Shown: positions 11,888-22,935 of the stretch, in pieces
Layout of the letters: the number at the start of each line of letters is the position of its first letter
Position numbering within the stretch: the first letter of the stretch is position 1
Source of the DNA: Xanthostigma xanthostigma
Lineage: Eukaryota > Arthropoda > Insecta > Raphidioptera > Raphidiidae
Length of the DNA: 64,000 nt
NCBI GenBank assembly: GCA_963575645.1
Contig: OY754467.1
Coordinates: forward strand, 38,313,108-38,377,107
Direction: 5' to 3'
Notes under the pieces: model-generated
What the model saw: the letters and a program-made list of their open reading frames with translations, nothing else
Told to the model about the DNA's origin: nothing
Database searches by the model: none
Translations under genes and position numbers: made by a program

Positions 11888-12126
11888 ACTAAAAAGTGAA
11901 AAATAAAATATAGTTTAAAAAAAACTAAAAAACACGCTTTATATCGGACTAAAAAGTAAAAAATAATTGTTTTAAAATAAGCTTAAAAAGCGTTGGGCGC
12001 TCGATGTACGAAAATGTGGAACAAAGCGCCCCACGCTTTTTAAGCTTATTTTAAAACAATTATTTTTTACTTTTTAGTCCGATATAAAGCGTGTTTTTTA
12101 GTTTTTTTTAAACTATATTTTATTTT
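11888..12126. repeat. Giant hairpin 2, full-length foldback
   Basis: It has the same left arm and tip as hairpin 1, but the right arm is complete. Pairing extends outward through TACTTTTTAGTCCGATATAAAGCG to AAACTATATTTTATTTT, giving arms of about 110 bp with very few mismatches and a small loop. It closes the tandem array. Confidence 0.8.
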
Positions 12127-12570
12127 GATATTTTTGTAACAAAAATAATTCGGCAACCCTGAATAAGAACGCAGTGGACTGAGAGATATAGGTGAGATAC
12201 GATGCGCTGCTGTTTGTATGGTACATGCGATGCTTATCTGTTATTCCAGTGCCAGTGGTCACTGGATTCCAGCAGAGCGGTCGTGAGTTACCTTATTGTA
12301 TCACAATAATCAGATCTGATTGCTACATAAAAAAAGAGCTGGAATTAATTTGAAATCATTACATTGCTGTAGCAGGGAATTCAATGACCAAACACAAGAC
12401 ATCAAGAAGAAAACACACAGCGTGACTAAAGTAAAGCGTAATATAAGAATATATTATGGGCTATTTTTTTTTTAAATCAAAGAGAAATAGGTACACTTTG
12501 TATGGATGTCATAAGCTGAACAGAATTTGAACGCAAATCTATAACTAAGTAATATTATACAGAGGTAAAG
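12127..12570. other. Unassigned sequence
   Basis: No feature recognised between the array and the 1 kb foldback. Confidence 0.3.
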
Positions 12571-13565
12571 TATGTCCCTTTTTGATGAATTGCAGTCCTT
12601 CTCCACCGAAAATTATGATCATATGGTGTCTCCATTCGATTCGGAATGACATCTAAAAAACTTTTTGAAAAAAATGAAGTGAGGGACGAAAAAATAACAA
12701 AAGTTAAAAACAAAATAGTAAAAGAAAAAAGAAGGGTTTGGTTTTTTAAGAATATTTTAAAAACTATTGCAGATATCTGAAATCACAAAAAAGATTATGA
12801 AAGAGCAGCAAATTTCCTACATAAAAGTCCCATCTCCCGGAACTCTACCGCCAATCTTTCTAATTTTAATTTAGAGGTGAAAATAGGGCTAAACATTTTT
12901 TTCTTCTATTTTTTACACAAGTAAAAAACACGAAAATATTGAAAATTATTAATAGAAGTTTTGTTCCAAAATATATATTGAAGGAGGCTTATTTGGTTGA
13001 GGAACAATTGAAAAAGCTTTACCAAAGTATCGCGCTTGTGGCCAAAGTTTGGTTTATATGACTTGTAATGCATTTATGCGTAATTTAGAAATCATAATAA
13101 TATTAATGTAGGTAATAGGCCCTGAGGATGAAAATATAATTTTCGAAATGTTGGCCACAAGCGATACTTTGCTAAAGCTTATTTCAATTGTTCCTCAACC
13201 AAATAAATCTCCTTCAATTGTAAATTATATAAAAAATAGAAACAAAATTGTTTAGCCCTATTTCCACGTCTAAATTAAAATTAAAAATATTGGTGGTAGA
13301 GTTTCGGGAGATGGGACTTTAATGTAGGAAATTTCCTGCTTTTTCAGAATCTTTTTTGTGATTTCAGATATCTGCTATAGTTTTTGAGATATTTTCTAAA
13401 AGCCTAACCTTTTTTTTTTCTTTTGCTATTTTGTTTATAACTTTTGCTATTTTTTCGACCCCCATTTAAATTTTTTCAAAAAGTTTCTAGATTTCATTTC
13501 GAATATAATGACACCATGATCATAATTTTCAGTGGAGGACTGGAATTCATCAAAAAGGGACATGT
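12571..13565. mobile_element. 1 kb foldback element
   Basis: The outer ends are ATGTCCCTTTTTGATGAATT on the left and its complement on the right. Pairing continues with mismatches through TATGATCAT, GCAGATATCTGAAATCAC and GGAGATGGGAC-type blocks to GGTTGAGGAACAATTG. Arms are about 450 bp around a spacer of roughly 110 bp (about 13035-13145). No target duplication was identified and there is no ORF. Mismatches between arms show it is not recent. Confidence 0.8.
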
Positions 13566-13883
13566 GAACTAGACTAATGACCTTCGATTTATTTACAACA
13601 CACACTCCTATCTTCTAATATACCTACCTATTAGTAATAAAAATGAATGTCTTTTCGGAATTTATGCGTTCCTATACCATTCATCCGATTACGACGAAAC
13701 TTTGGTGAGTTGTTGTCGCGCGCGCCCGCGAAGGTTTCTAACAGAAAAAAATCCAAGTATATAAGCATTGTGTTTTAAAGTGGCACTTTAATACGGTGGA
13801 GCCGAGGGGTACATTACTGTCGAGCGTACCTCCGTGAAGCAAGATTATAATACTTGTCGCTGTCGTGTTTCACCACAATCGCG
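13566..13883. other. Unassigned, possibly old Helitron-related sequence
   Basis: TAATAAAAATGAATGT...CATTCATCCGATTACGACGAAAC reads like the 5' leader phrases common in Helitron-type repeats, but no termini are visible. The rest is unassigned. Confidence 0.3.
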
Positions 13884-14220
13884 TCTTAATATATATAAAA
13901 ATCTCATGTCACGACGTTCGTCCGCGCTAATCTCCGAAATCACTGAACCGATTTAATGAAATTTTGTAAATGCGTCTTGCTTGGTCTAACTTACGCTATA
14001 GAATAGTTTTTATTAAAAATTTTGCATAAAATTACGGCGTTTTCTTAAAAAAAAACTTTTTGTACCAAGTAGCGACATCTGATAGAATTCGCTTAAATAT
14101 ATCAGGTCAGAAGCAAATCTGGTATAATTTGCTCAATGCTTACAGACGCCAGGCCGCATACGAAATACATTTTGCAGAATTATATCTATTGCACCCGGGT
14201 GAACCGGGACGGGCCGCTAG
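13884..14220 (+). mobile_element. Short non-autonomous Helitron
   Basis: The 5' part, TCTTAATATATATAAAAATC then CCGCGCTAATCTCCGAAATC, is the Helitron leader also seen at 56.07 kb. The 3' end has the hairpin CACCCGGGTG followed by GGGCCGCTAG, ending in CTAG before a T, as expected for rolling-circle insertion. It carries no Rep/helicase. The exact 5' base is uncertain because the preceding base is not A. Confidence 0.8.
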
Positions 14221-14868
14221 TATGTTATATAAAAATTATCAAATTGATTTAAACAACAAATGAAAACTGACTTTTGTATTTTGTACTAAAATCGTATTTA
14301 CCCGGAGTTGTCCGGGAATGATTGTAATATATGCGGCCAAGTTTTTATGCATAATGAAGAAAAATTTATTTGTTTGAAATATCAATAAACAATATCTCAC
14401 CCTAAACGCATATACCTTCTCCGTACCGTCGTGGAGATAATAAAATTATTTGATTAGCTTTTTGCTAACTTACCGACTCGCGTTTGATCAAATATGTAAT
14501 TAAGTTTTAATAATGTTGACATAGTTTCTAAAATCCGAGAAAGGGATGTAAGAATTAGTAAGAAGGCCGTTATAATGTATTGAGACTTAGCCCTTCCCTC
14601 GCAGGGTTTTTTGTATGTGAAATGGCGGGTTGGGGGAAGTTGTTGAGACGCACCGCGTGAGAAAAGCGTCCGCAGCATCTGACCCCGGGGTCACTGTCTC
14701 AACTGACCGCCGTATGTTGCGATGACATAAATTAGGGGAAATAAATGGTATGTCTTTGCTTTAAAGGACAATCATGTAGTCCTTACGTCAAGGATGGAAC
14801 AAATGAATATCACAGTTTATTCAGTTATTTCGCTTAGAATATTTTTACTATTCATTTTTTGTATTTAT
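14221..14868. other. Unassigned sequence
   Basis: No gene recognised. The segment 14600-14720 is GC-richer than its surroundings. Confidence 0.3.
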
Positions 14869-14876
14869 GCGACCAA

Positions 14877-16001
14877 TAGTGTCCGACCTAAGCTTCGACT
14901 TCGGCCAAAAAACCCACCTTTGGCGAGACCTTCGGCATCGGACAAAATGAGCCGAAGTTTTGGCCGAAGGTTTCTAACAAGCGCCGAAATTGGACGAATG
15001 AGCGAGAGCGCGATGGACGTGGCGACTTCTAGAGATGATTAAAATTACCTAAACATGAATCAGTGATTTTTCACTAATTACAAGTGCATATTCACTATTT
15101 GTCAATGCTAGAATCGTACCACGCAGAATTAGTGAATACTCACAATATGAATTAGTGAATATAAAAATTAACTAATTATATAAGTGAATATAAAAATTCA
15201 CTAATTATATAAGTGACCATTAAATGTCATCTGATATCAAAAATTTTTTGATTACAGATTTTTAAAATCTTGATTCATTCGATACTTTCACTAGTATAAG
15301 TAACTCTAATATTTTTACAAGTCCATTAAAAATTGAATATAAAATAAAGAATTAGAGAATTCGCGTCAAAAAAATATAACCTTAATTAATTGTTAGATAT
15401 ATGATCCTATATGTCATTGACTATAATTTAAAATCGGTAAAAAACAATAGTATACTCGCAATGCTATACTCTGAATCTATGAAAATAATATAATTAAAAT
15501 AATCTAATTAACTTACCTGATAAATTGTTTATTGGTTTACAAGGAACTTGCTATAAATCAATCTACATTCTACATGAATAATAATAAGTATCTATATAGT
15601 ACCTAACGGTATGAAGGCGCTACAAGCGACACGTATAAAACAGGGGTATTACTATTCTGATATTGAATTTTACTTGAATTCACTATTCCGGAAGTGAATC
15701 ATAAGTCATTATTTCAAATAGTGACATTGTCACTATTTCAGTTTTAGAGAGTAAACTTATTAGAGAAAATTCACTAATTTGTTGTGAAAATCACTGATTA
15801 TCAAGTGAATACAGCTTTACTTACGCAATTAGTGAAAACACTAATTCATGTTTAGAGAGTAATATTAATTGTAGCTTGTAGCAGTTGTAGTCAAATTAAA
15901 CTGAATTTCTTACGTTTTTTAAGTCTTCAACTTCGGCTGAAGATTATGGCTATAGCCGATTAATCGGCTTCGACCAGAAATCTACCTTTGGTCGGACACT
16001 A
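14877..16001. mobile_element. hAT-like element, TAGTGTCCGACC family, composite
   Basis: The left end TAGTGTCCGACCTAAG and right end CTTTGGTCGGACACTA are near-perfect complements. Flanks GCGACCAA (14869-14876) and GTGGCCAG (16002-16009) agree at 5 of 8 positions, all differences being transitions, consistent with a decayed 8 bp hAT duplication. Subterminal sequence repeats CGGCCGAAG/CTTCGGC. The middle is a second palindrome-rich unit. Related ends occur at 42.3 and 48.8-49.1 kb. Confidence 0.7.
15045..15875. repeat. Nested element packed with TTAGTGAA/TTCACTAA palindromes
   Basis: Inverted ends read CTAAACATGAATCAGTGA on the left and TTAGTG...CATGTTTAG on the right. Many short copies of TTAGTGAA or TTCACTAA occur in both orientations within 200 bp of each end. 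The layout suggests an independent miniature element inserted into the surrounding hAT-like element. The target duplication is unclear. Confidence 0.6.
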
Positions 16002-16009
16002 GTGGCCAG

Positions 16010-17175
16010 CGATAACTATTAAAATGTACGTATTATTTCAAACCCTCAACGTTTTCCCATCCTTGAATGACACTCGCTCATGTGACTGTTTTGTACTGCT
16101 ACTGTTTCTTTGTGCAATATTTTTTATTTCCTCTTTTTGTTTGACACTTAATATATTTACTTTTTTATACGGCGCGTGAATATTTGCATTAAAATATTAT
16201 ATATGTCACCGTATACGAGTGTGTTTTGTTACAGAAACTGCCGTTGAAATATTTGTTTTTTTTTTCTTTCGTTCTTTCGTGCTTTTATTAATGATCTTTG
16301 ATATATTAAAAATGTACCCATAAATTATAACATACTAAATACGTACATACATGGTTTCACTTGAATTTTTCCGATGTTATTTTAACTATTTCGACTACAC
16401 AGATATACCAGTATTACTCCTGTAAAATACACAGTCTCTTTTTTTTCTAGTGTTTGCAACAGAAAATAAACAAAAAATTTCTCCGTGGCAAAATGAAAAG
16501 CAAAAATTTCCATTTATGTAAATAAGGTTTAGCACTGCGATGATACACTGAAAATGAATACAGTAACGCGATCTCTCGGTGTAAAAATGAAAGTCCAAAA
16601 TGTATTTGTATCCCTGTAAATAAAAGTTTTTAGTAGATCGTCTGCCGCACGAATTCGATCTATATACCGGTCGCCTTGGTTTATAAAAGAAAATGTTATT
16701 ATTGAACATTCTTAGTTTTGACTGATTGGTCAGCTAGTTCACGGTAATTATTAGATATTATTATTTGCTGTAAAAATATTATTTATAGACAAATAAAACG
16801 ATAATATAGAAAACTGTAATTATTATTAGGTATATAGAACATAATATTCTATAATGTCTTGTTCATTTTTAATAGGGAATTATAATGGACCTAAAAAGTT
16901 ATGAACAAATTATTATGATTCGTAAATTGTTATTTTTTTATTTTCAATGTTGTTTGTTTAATGATCCTTGTAATCAACATGTTTGTTCAGCAACAGGTAG
17001 GTACTTTAGACTTTTTTAAACACAATGAGATCGATGTCCATTCGGGCGTAACGTTGTTTTTTGCTATTTACATATTTTTACGAAATATTTTAATATGCAA
17101 ACGTCTGCCTCGAACGCTTTCAAGCCGTCTAAGTATTGGTGATGACATTTGAGCATGCATTGATGAAATTGTTTT
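16010..17175. other. Unassigned AT-rich sequence
   Basis: No gene, RNA or mobile element recognised. Confidence 0.35.
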
Positions 17176-17540
17176 TGGGGGGCGTAGTGGTGAGAGCACT
17201 AGACCGGGTTCGAATCCCGGCGGAGGCAGATGTGGCTGGGACTTTTTCTTGCAGCCTCTCGCCGAGAAACGGTAATTCCTGTACCGGCCATCTTGTAGAG
17301 GTTTTCCATGGTCAATAATTCCAGATAAATATCGAGATGGTTCCTTATTCAATGCCATGGCCGATTACCCGTCAAACTCCTATATGCTCAAAATTTGCCT
17401 ACCTTATCCTAATGTTCTAAAATTCCTTTATTCGTCCATTGCCATTAATTAAGTGGAAGTTTAAAAATGTAAAATAACGGGAAGTGTAATATATTGAAAA
17501 TAGTAATGGTGCGAATGGCGTCTGTTATAACATAAAGTAA
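17176..17540 (+). mobile_element. tRNA-derived SINE, copy 3, 3' truncated
   Basis: The head keeps GCGTAGTGGTGAGAGCACT (A-box region) and the B box GGTTCGAATCC, with about 25 bases between the boxes deleted. The body matches the family through GCGAATGGCGTCTGTTATAAC. The (ATT)n tail is missing. Confidence 0.85.
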
Positions 17541-17640
17541 AAAAACTGTTTTGATCTGGAACTTTTTAGTTTAATTTTTGACGTTAACGTTTGACTTTAA
17601 TTAAATAGGTATAAGAACATTGCTTTTATTTCTTTATATT

Positions 17641-17850
17641 GCACATAGCGCTACACCAGCGGTATGTGCTCTATTATCGCTTTGCGCGTCAGAGCTGACT
17701 TACGTTCATACAAGAAGTTATATTTAAGTTATTTTGACACGAAATCCATTCAAATTGAGGTTTTTTGAAAAAGGGAAAGTCTGTTCTATAAAACGGAGCC
17801 ATTTTTAAATCGATTTGTGTTCAAAATTACTCCTAAAATTGTAATTGAAA
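17641..17850 (+). repeat. Repeat family Q, copy 1
   Basis: About 210 bp shared with 23.42-23.64 kb. It begins with a decayed version of the GCACATACCGCTA hairpin and continues through TTATCGCTTTG(C/T)GCGTCAGAGC to TAAAATTGTAATTGAAAAT. Unclassified. Confidence 0.6.
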
Positions 17851-18228
17851 ATACTTTTGCTATTCGATTGGCACTCTAGCTTGCGAGTACTCCGTACACT
17901 CCTTGTTAGTCCCATCCTTTTAAGTTAAAACAGTTACATTGTAGATAGTATGTATATACACCGACATAATATGCAATGCACCGGCATCATAAAGAATAGA
18001 AATTACCTATTTAAATGGTTGACATCGCCAGCGAGAAGGAGGAGGAGAAGAAGACGAAGAAAGGACAAGGGTGCTCCGGTTTGTCTTGTGTGTCTTACGA
18101 ACGTCTCACTGCATAAGCCGGTTGGATATCTGATCAGTGATCATATTATTATTATGGTCTTTCGTGACGTCAAGGATGGGCCGATATTGGCGTTATCCGG
18201 AATAGTTTATTTCATTGAAACTATAATT

Positions 18229-19267
18229 CAGGGGTCACCAAATGGCGGACCGCCGACCTATTTTGTGCGGACCCAGAAGAATCTAAGAATATTTATATAA
18301 AAATGTGTGGTAATTCAATTTAGCCTGCGCTTTGACTTGTCTCTGCCGCACATCGGATAATAACGCGACAACGGGCGGACGATTTTTTGATTAGATGTAT
18401 CCTTCATAAAAAAATATTCACAGTTCTTTTCGTTTTATTTTTTAATTGATATTATAAATCTTGGTTGCTAGTCATCATCTACCCAACGGACCGCAACAGA
18501 TGTATATTATGCTTTTTAAGGAGGTTGATGCGTTACAGTCCCAATCAAAAATAAGTCGAATTCTAAGTGGGAACTTTTCCATAATAAATTTTTACAAAAG
18601 GTTATAAGTCGATGATACCAATAAATTATTATCATAAAGGCATAACTAAATATTTTTTTTTAATATTAATTAATTATTTCAGTATTTTACCTTATGGACT
18701 AACTTTTGAATTTATTGTACAAAGTTAGGTTAGAAAAAATTAATTTATGTAAATATCTGTATTTTACATATTTTTTGCAGTAAATAATTTAAAAAAGAAA
18801 TTAGAAGTAATAAAAATTAGAATTAAATCATTAAAAAGTTGAAAATTCAGTTAAAATTGTCAAGAATAAAAGTCCATAATCGAAAAGTGCCAAGGTTTAA
18901 TAATTTTTTTTTATTGATTAAAATTCTCCTAATTAATTTGGAAAAAATATTAAAATATGCGTAAGACATCAATGCTTTACATAGTTAGTTTTCGGAACTG
19001 CTGACATTATATTTTGATTATTTGCAAAAAATTAAAAGGTACCGTTTGCATGCTAGATTGACATAATATTTTCCATAAGACTACAAGTAAAAGTTTTTTT
19101 TAAATTTTTAACTTTATAAATTTCCTAATGATTTTGGATTTTTTACAGAAAATTTTGTCATAAAAAAATCTATTAAAAAGACTTTATTTCAGATTTTTTT
19201 CATTATCTTTGTAAAACGACTCAACCTTCTTAAACGGACCCGCAATGAAACTAATTGGTGATCCCTG
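18229..19267. mobile_element. hAT element remnant split by a TTAA element
   Basis: The ends CAGGGGTCACCAA and TTGGTGATCCCTG are complements with one mismatch. Flanks CTATAATT (18221-18228) and CTATAATC (19268-19275) match at 7 of 8. Family Y copy 2 is inserted inside and accounts for most of the length. The remaining hAT sequence is about 320 bp and non-coding. Confidence 0.85.
18520..19229. mobile_element. TTAA-target miniature element, family Y copy 2
   Basis: Nested in the hAT remnant. TTAA lies at 18516-18519 and 19230-19233. Ends GGAGGTTGATGCGTT and AACGACTCAACCTTC match copy 1 at 7.0 kb, and the two copies align along their whole length with few differences. Confidence 0.88.
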
Positions 19268-19440
19268 CTATAATCCATATCTTCTATATACAGAATGTCT
19301 CAGACCACCCGTACCACCCTAATATCTATCTATGAAAGTACATCGATAAAGGGGAAATGAAAAAAAACGTGTCTAATAATTTTTGAAAAGCTTTTGAATG
19401 GTACCAAATTTGGCATCTCCACCCTATCACCTGGGGGACT

Positions 19441-19804
19441 AACTTAAAAAAATTAAATGGGAACCCTTGAATTTTATTGCAGATTCGGATTTCTTGCATC
19501 AAAATACGCAAGTTTTGTCCGAAACAGTTTTTTAAATTTTGTCGAAAATAAAATTGCAAGTGTCCATTTGATGTTTAGTGTAATTTGGTTAGCTTTTCCA
19601 ATAGCAAAAGGTAACGTATTTTTTGTTCTTTATGATGTGAACTTCTTTAGATTATTGGGTGTCTGATGAAGAAATGATTTTTAAAATTTCAACGTATTAG
19701 ATCCAAAATTTGAAAAACTGTTTCGGACAAAACTTACGTATTTTGACGCAAGGAATCCGAATCGGCAAAAAAATGTAAGGGTTCCCAATTAACTTTTTTA
19801 AGTT
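19441..19804. repeat. Inverted repeat with about 95 bp arms
   Basis: The left arm (AACTTAAAAAAATTAAATGG onward, including GATTCGGATT and GTTTTGTCCGAAACAG) is mirrored at about 19705-19804. The spacer is about 165 bp. This may be the core of a foldback element; no target duplication was seen. Confidence 0.65.
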
Positions 19805-20419
19805 ACCCCCCCTTCTCCTCCTGGTTCGAAAAAATCGTAGACCCGGGGCTGACAGATAGACGTACGGACATTGAAGTGATTCTATTATTGTTTCGTCTGC
19901 ACGGAACACTATAAATCTCTTATCGTAAAAATATTGTTTTTCAATTATTGTAGCAGAAACATCAAAATCATTTGCGCCTGTCACGATGACGTGACCACAC
20001 AAATCGTTAAAATAAGGTGCGTTCAGTTTGCCTGTGGTGATGGATGTTAGCAAAGCGCTGACGAACAATTTATTATACTCCGCGTTTGTCGTACGTACCA
20101 ACCTGATTGTAATTCAATTATCTATTAAAAAATTAATTTTCAAAATGTAAATTTGCTAGAGGCGGCTAAAAATACTTATCGACTTTTAATAGCTTGTATA
20201 GAACGTCTTTTGCCTCGAAGTAAGCCTAAAGCTTATGTTACACGTATGAAGATTTGTATATATAATCAAAATAATCAGCCAAACCACAACACATTTTTGC
20301 GCACACCGACATAATTACACACAAAGAAAACGAACTATGAAAGATAAACAAGCAACAATTTAATAAATTTTCTTTCAGAAAACACTCGCTCGAAGACTCG
20401 TAAGCGTACCTACGACAAA
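19805..20419. other. Unassigned sequence
   Basis: A minus-strand open frame of about 130 codons overlaps 19697-20101 but has no ATG at its start and runs into the inverted repeat. I do not consider it a gene. Nothing else is recognised. Confidence 0.35.
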
Positions 20420-20686
20420 TCTATACTAATATATAAAGCTGAAGAGTTTGTTTGTTTGGTTGAACGCGCTAATCTCAGAAACTACTGGTTCGAATTGAAA
20501 ATTTTTTTTTGTTGGATAGCCCATTTATCGAGGAAGGCTATAGGCTATATAATATTACGCTATGACCAGTTGGAGCGGAACATCAATGAAAAATGTAGCA
20601 AGATGTATCTCAAAATTAGTCCGACAAATATTATCAGGTGAAATGCCTTAACTAAATATTGCAATATTAGCGCGTGAAGTTTACAA

Positions 20687-20758
20687 GCCCGGATAGCTCA
20701 ATCGGTAGAGCGTAAGACTCTTAATGCCAGGGTCTAGGGTTCAAGCCCCACGTCGGCG
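20687..20758 (+). tRNA. tRNA-Lys(CTT)-like pseudogene inside a Helitron
   Basis: The sequence follows the tRNA-Lys pattern: GATAGCTCAATCGGTAGAGC (D arm, A box), GACTCTTAATG (anticodon CTT) and GGTTCAAGCCCC (B box). A T-rich stretch lies 3' of it, as for Pol III terminators. The anticodon and T stems contain mismatches, so it is probably non-functional as a tRNA but may still be a Pol III template. Confidence 0.7.
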
Positions 20759-20794
20759 AATATATTTTAATTTTTTTTTAATTTTCTACATTGC

Positions 20795-21917
20795 TTTTGA
20801 CGTGATAACGTCTTATAAATTGATGAATCACCAATCTTATAAATTGATAAAACACCGGCCGCATGCACGAAAAAGTGTAACGTTCGTAACGCGTAACGTT
20901 CCGCCTGACCCTGTGCGTGCTTTTTGCTAATTTCTCGCTCAATTTAAATCAGATCGGTTTGAAACCAGTCTTAAACGAAAGAGGAGAACATTTTACATAG
21001 ATTTCGTATAACAGAATTTGCCTAAAGAGTTTTTTTATACAAATTTATATAGAAAAATAGCTGTATAAATGCAATGTTGTCTAATGCATGGCGCGACGCG
21101 GTCGGTCGTCTTTGTTTGCCGTACATGGAAATTAGAAGATAACGTATGTCTTGTCTTAACATGAAAACGGCTGCATTTCTAATGTTTAATTCAATTTTTT
21201 GACATTAGTATTTTGTGAAATGCAACGCCTTCTAAGTTAAGTATTGGAATAACTAATTATTATTAGAACATAATACTTTGACATTTTGACATTTCTTATC
21301 ATTCCGACACCAAGGATAAGCGGATTGAAACCAAATTTTGGGAGGATGTTTGATATGCAAATATGAAGTGGCCTATTGTTTTTGGGGAACATCGGCGCAT
21401 GCGTAAAAGAATATATCTCTTATAATGATGTTTTATATAATAATAATATAGTTTTTAAAACGGTTTTTACTCTATCTATTTTTACTAGAAATTTTTGTAA
21501 ATTTTTTGGGGAAAATCGGCGCATGCGCAAAAGAGATACATGCCATAGTTGTTTTTTTATATAATAATAGTGTACTTTTTATAGTTAAAAATCAATTTTT
21601 TGACGTATGAAAATACTTAAATATTGTAAGTAGGTTTTGGAATTTTATATAAACAGTGAAACAATTGTTTTATAAATAGTATGACAGTTAATCTTTGAGA
21701 CTTAAATAAATACGAAAGAAAGAAAGTTAATAAAAATTATTTTTATAGGTGGTGAGTAATTTAATAAATAAAATTTACCTAAATTTGAAGCGAAAGATGC
21801 AATATCATAGATTCGAATTATTATAATTATTATATAAATTTAGGTTATGTATTACGGAATACATTATCACGTAAAACTATCGTCCGTAAACCGACTTTAC
21901 AGACAACCAATTTTTTT
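20795..21917 (+). repeat. Unclassified repeat family X, copy 2, inserted in a Helitron
   Basis: It begins TTTTGACGTGATAACGTC and ends ACAACCAATTTTTTTT. The 41.1 kb sibling Helitron reads straight through from TTTTCTACATTGCTTTC to TTCTAAGGCTTAC, so the inserted segment is well bounded. Its middle (21.30-21.59 kb) holds two partial direct copies of a phrase, ATCGGCGCATGCG(C/T)AAAAGA, found in the arms of the 33.7-36.6 kb inverted repeat. Confidence 0.7.
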
Positions 21918-22233
21918 TCTAAGGCTTACATTTCAATTTTTTAAAATTTTATTACGACTAATTAAAATTAAATAAATTTCATTAATAGCTCATTTGAAAA
22001 CTGTTACAACTATAGGCACCTATATAAAAATAATTTTCCTACAGTGTTTTCAATTAAATATTTATTATATTAAAAGAAATTTACTATACTTAAAAAAAAA
22101 TAAATACTGCTTTTTAACGACACAAAATTTTGAACATAACGTCGGTAAACTAAGATAAATGTGCGTACTTATGTCCCTTCCTTCCCGATTCTTTCTTTTG
22201 CACCCGGGAGAAACCGGGCGGGAGTGCTATATT

Positions 22234-22935
22234 AAATATGGAGGCGATTTTTTTTAATGAACGGGAGTCGGCTTGTCACAGGGAACACCGCAGCCTCTTG
22301 GGCTTATTGTGCTATTTCCCAATCTCTTGACTCAGTATCCTCGTTCCTTGCACCAGCTTGTGTAGTCCGTGGACTGGGTGATTGATATAATCTTCTGGAC
22401 TCACTCTACATTGTCCATAAATTATCTGTCTTCTACGATCCAAAGTCTCGCATTCACACAGAATATGATACGCTGTTTCCGTCTCCTTATGCACTGTCTG
22501 CACTTTAAGTCCCCGTTAAGCAGTCTGATTCTTTGCAGATGTCCTTTCAGGGCACATTGTCCTGTCAGGAGGCCTACTACGAGACGAAGATTGTTCCTAC
22601 TGAGTTGTGTTAGTTCTTCATTCATCTTTCGGGATGGCCCTTTAATAAAAATTTTGTCATGTTGCTGCCCGGAAACTAAATGTCTTAATTTTTATCCAAT
22701 TCCCTTATTTGACCCCATACTGTGCTTTTGGACACTTCCAGGGCAAGTTCTGGGCCAATGTATAGAGTTGACGATCCTTTTCTCGCCAGTTCATCAGCTT
22801 CTTCGTTGTCACCGATTCCAGAGTGTCCCAGCACCCACAAAAAAACTTGCAGGCGTACAGGAAACAATAATACTCGACACTTTCACAAAAAGTTTACGGC
22901 GCGGACCCGAACTGCGTCTTCTATTAGTTTTGTTT
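22234..22935 (-). mobile_element. Non-LTR retrotransposon 3' fragment (RNase H end)
   Basis: A 5'-truncated, minus-strand fragment covers the RNase H domain to the 3' end, which closes CCCGTTCATTAAAAAAAA. A second fragment of the same family lies at 61.4-62.2 kb on the plus strand. It abuts the Helitron end at 22.23 kb. Confidence 0.75.
22312..22867 (-). pseudogene. RNase H / C-terminal part of non-LTR ORF2, frameshifted
   Basis: Three minus-strand frames join with two frameshifts. The first (22685-22867) contains VLGHSGIGDNEEADELARKG, which fits the C-terminal RNase H motif H-S-G-I-x-x-N-E-x-A-D-x-L-A. The next two give a tail with NNLRLVVGLLTGQCALKGHL and ETAYHILCECETLDRRRQII, a C-H-C type tail usual after RNase H in I/Jockey-like elements. 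The reverse transcriptase is absent. This is a dead copy; its role in a live element would be RNA removal during target-primed reverse transcription. Confidence 0.8.

Larger units (their letters stand above)
20420..22230 (+). mobile_element. Non-autonomous Helitron carrying a tRNA-like sequence and a family X insertion
   Basis: The 5' end TCTATACTAATATATAAAGC follows an A, and GCGCTAATCTCAGAAACTAC is the family leader. The 3' end is the CACCCGGGAGAAACCGGGCG hairpin closing in GCTAT, a mutated CTAG. A 600 bp sibling at 41.1 kb has the same layout without the family X insertion. No Rep/helicase is present, so mobility would need an autonomous partner. Confidence 0.85.

Noticed and set aside
17950-18300. 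Plus-strand open frame of 116 codons with an arginine-rich run
   Set aside because: The 3' part is the terminal sequence of a hAT element and the arginine run is an AGA/GAAG low-complexity tract.
19697-20101. Minus-strand open frame of about 134 codons
   Set aside because: No ATG at its start, no recognisable motif, and its 3' half is one arm of the inverted repeat at 19.44-19.80 kb.
20687-20758. Functional tRNA-Lys gene
   Set aside because: Mismatches in the anticodon and T stems and its location inside a Helitron argue for a pseudogene.
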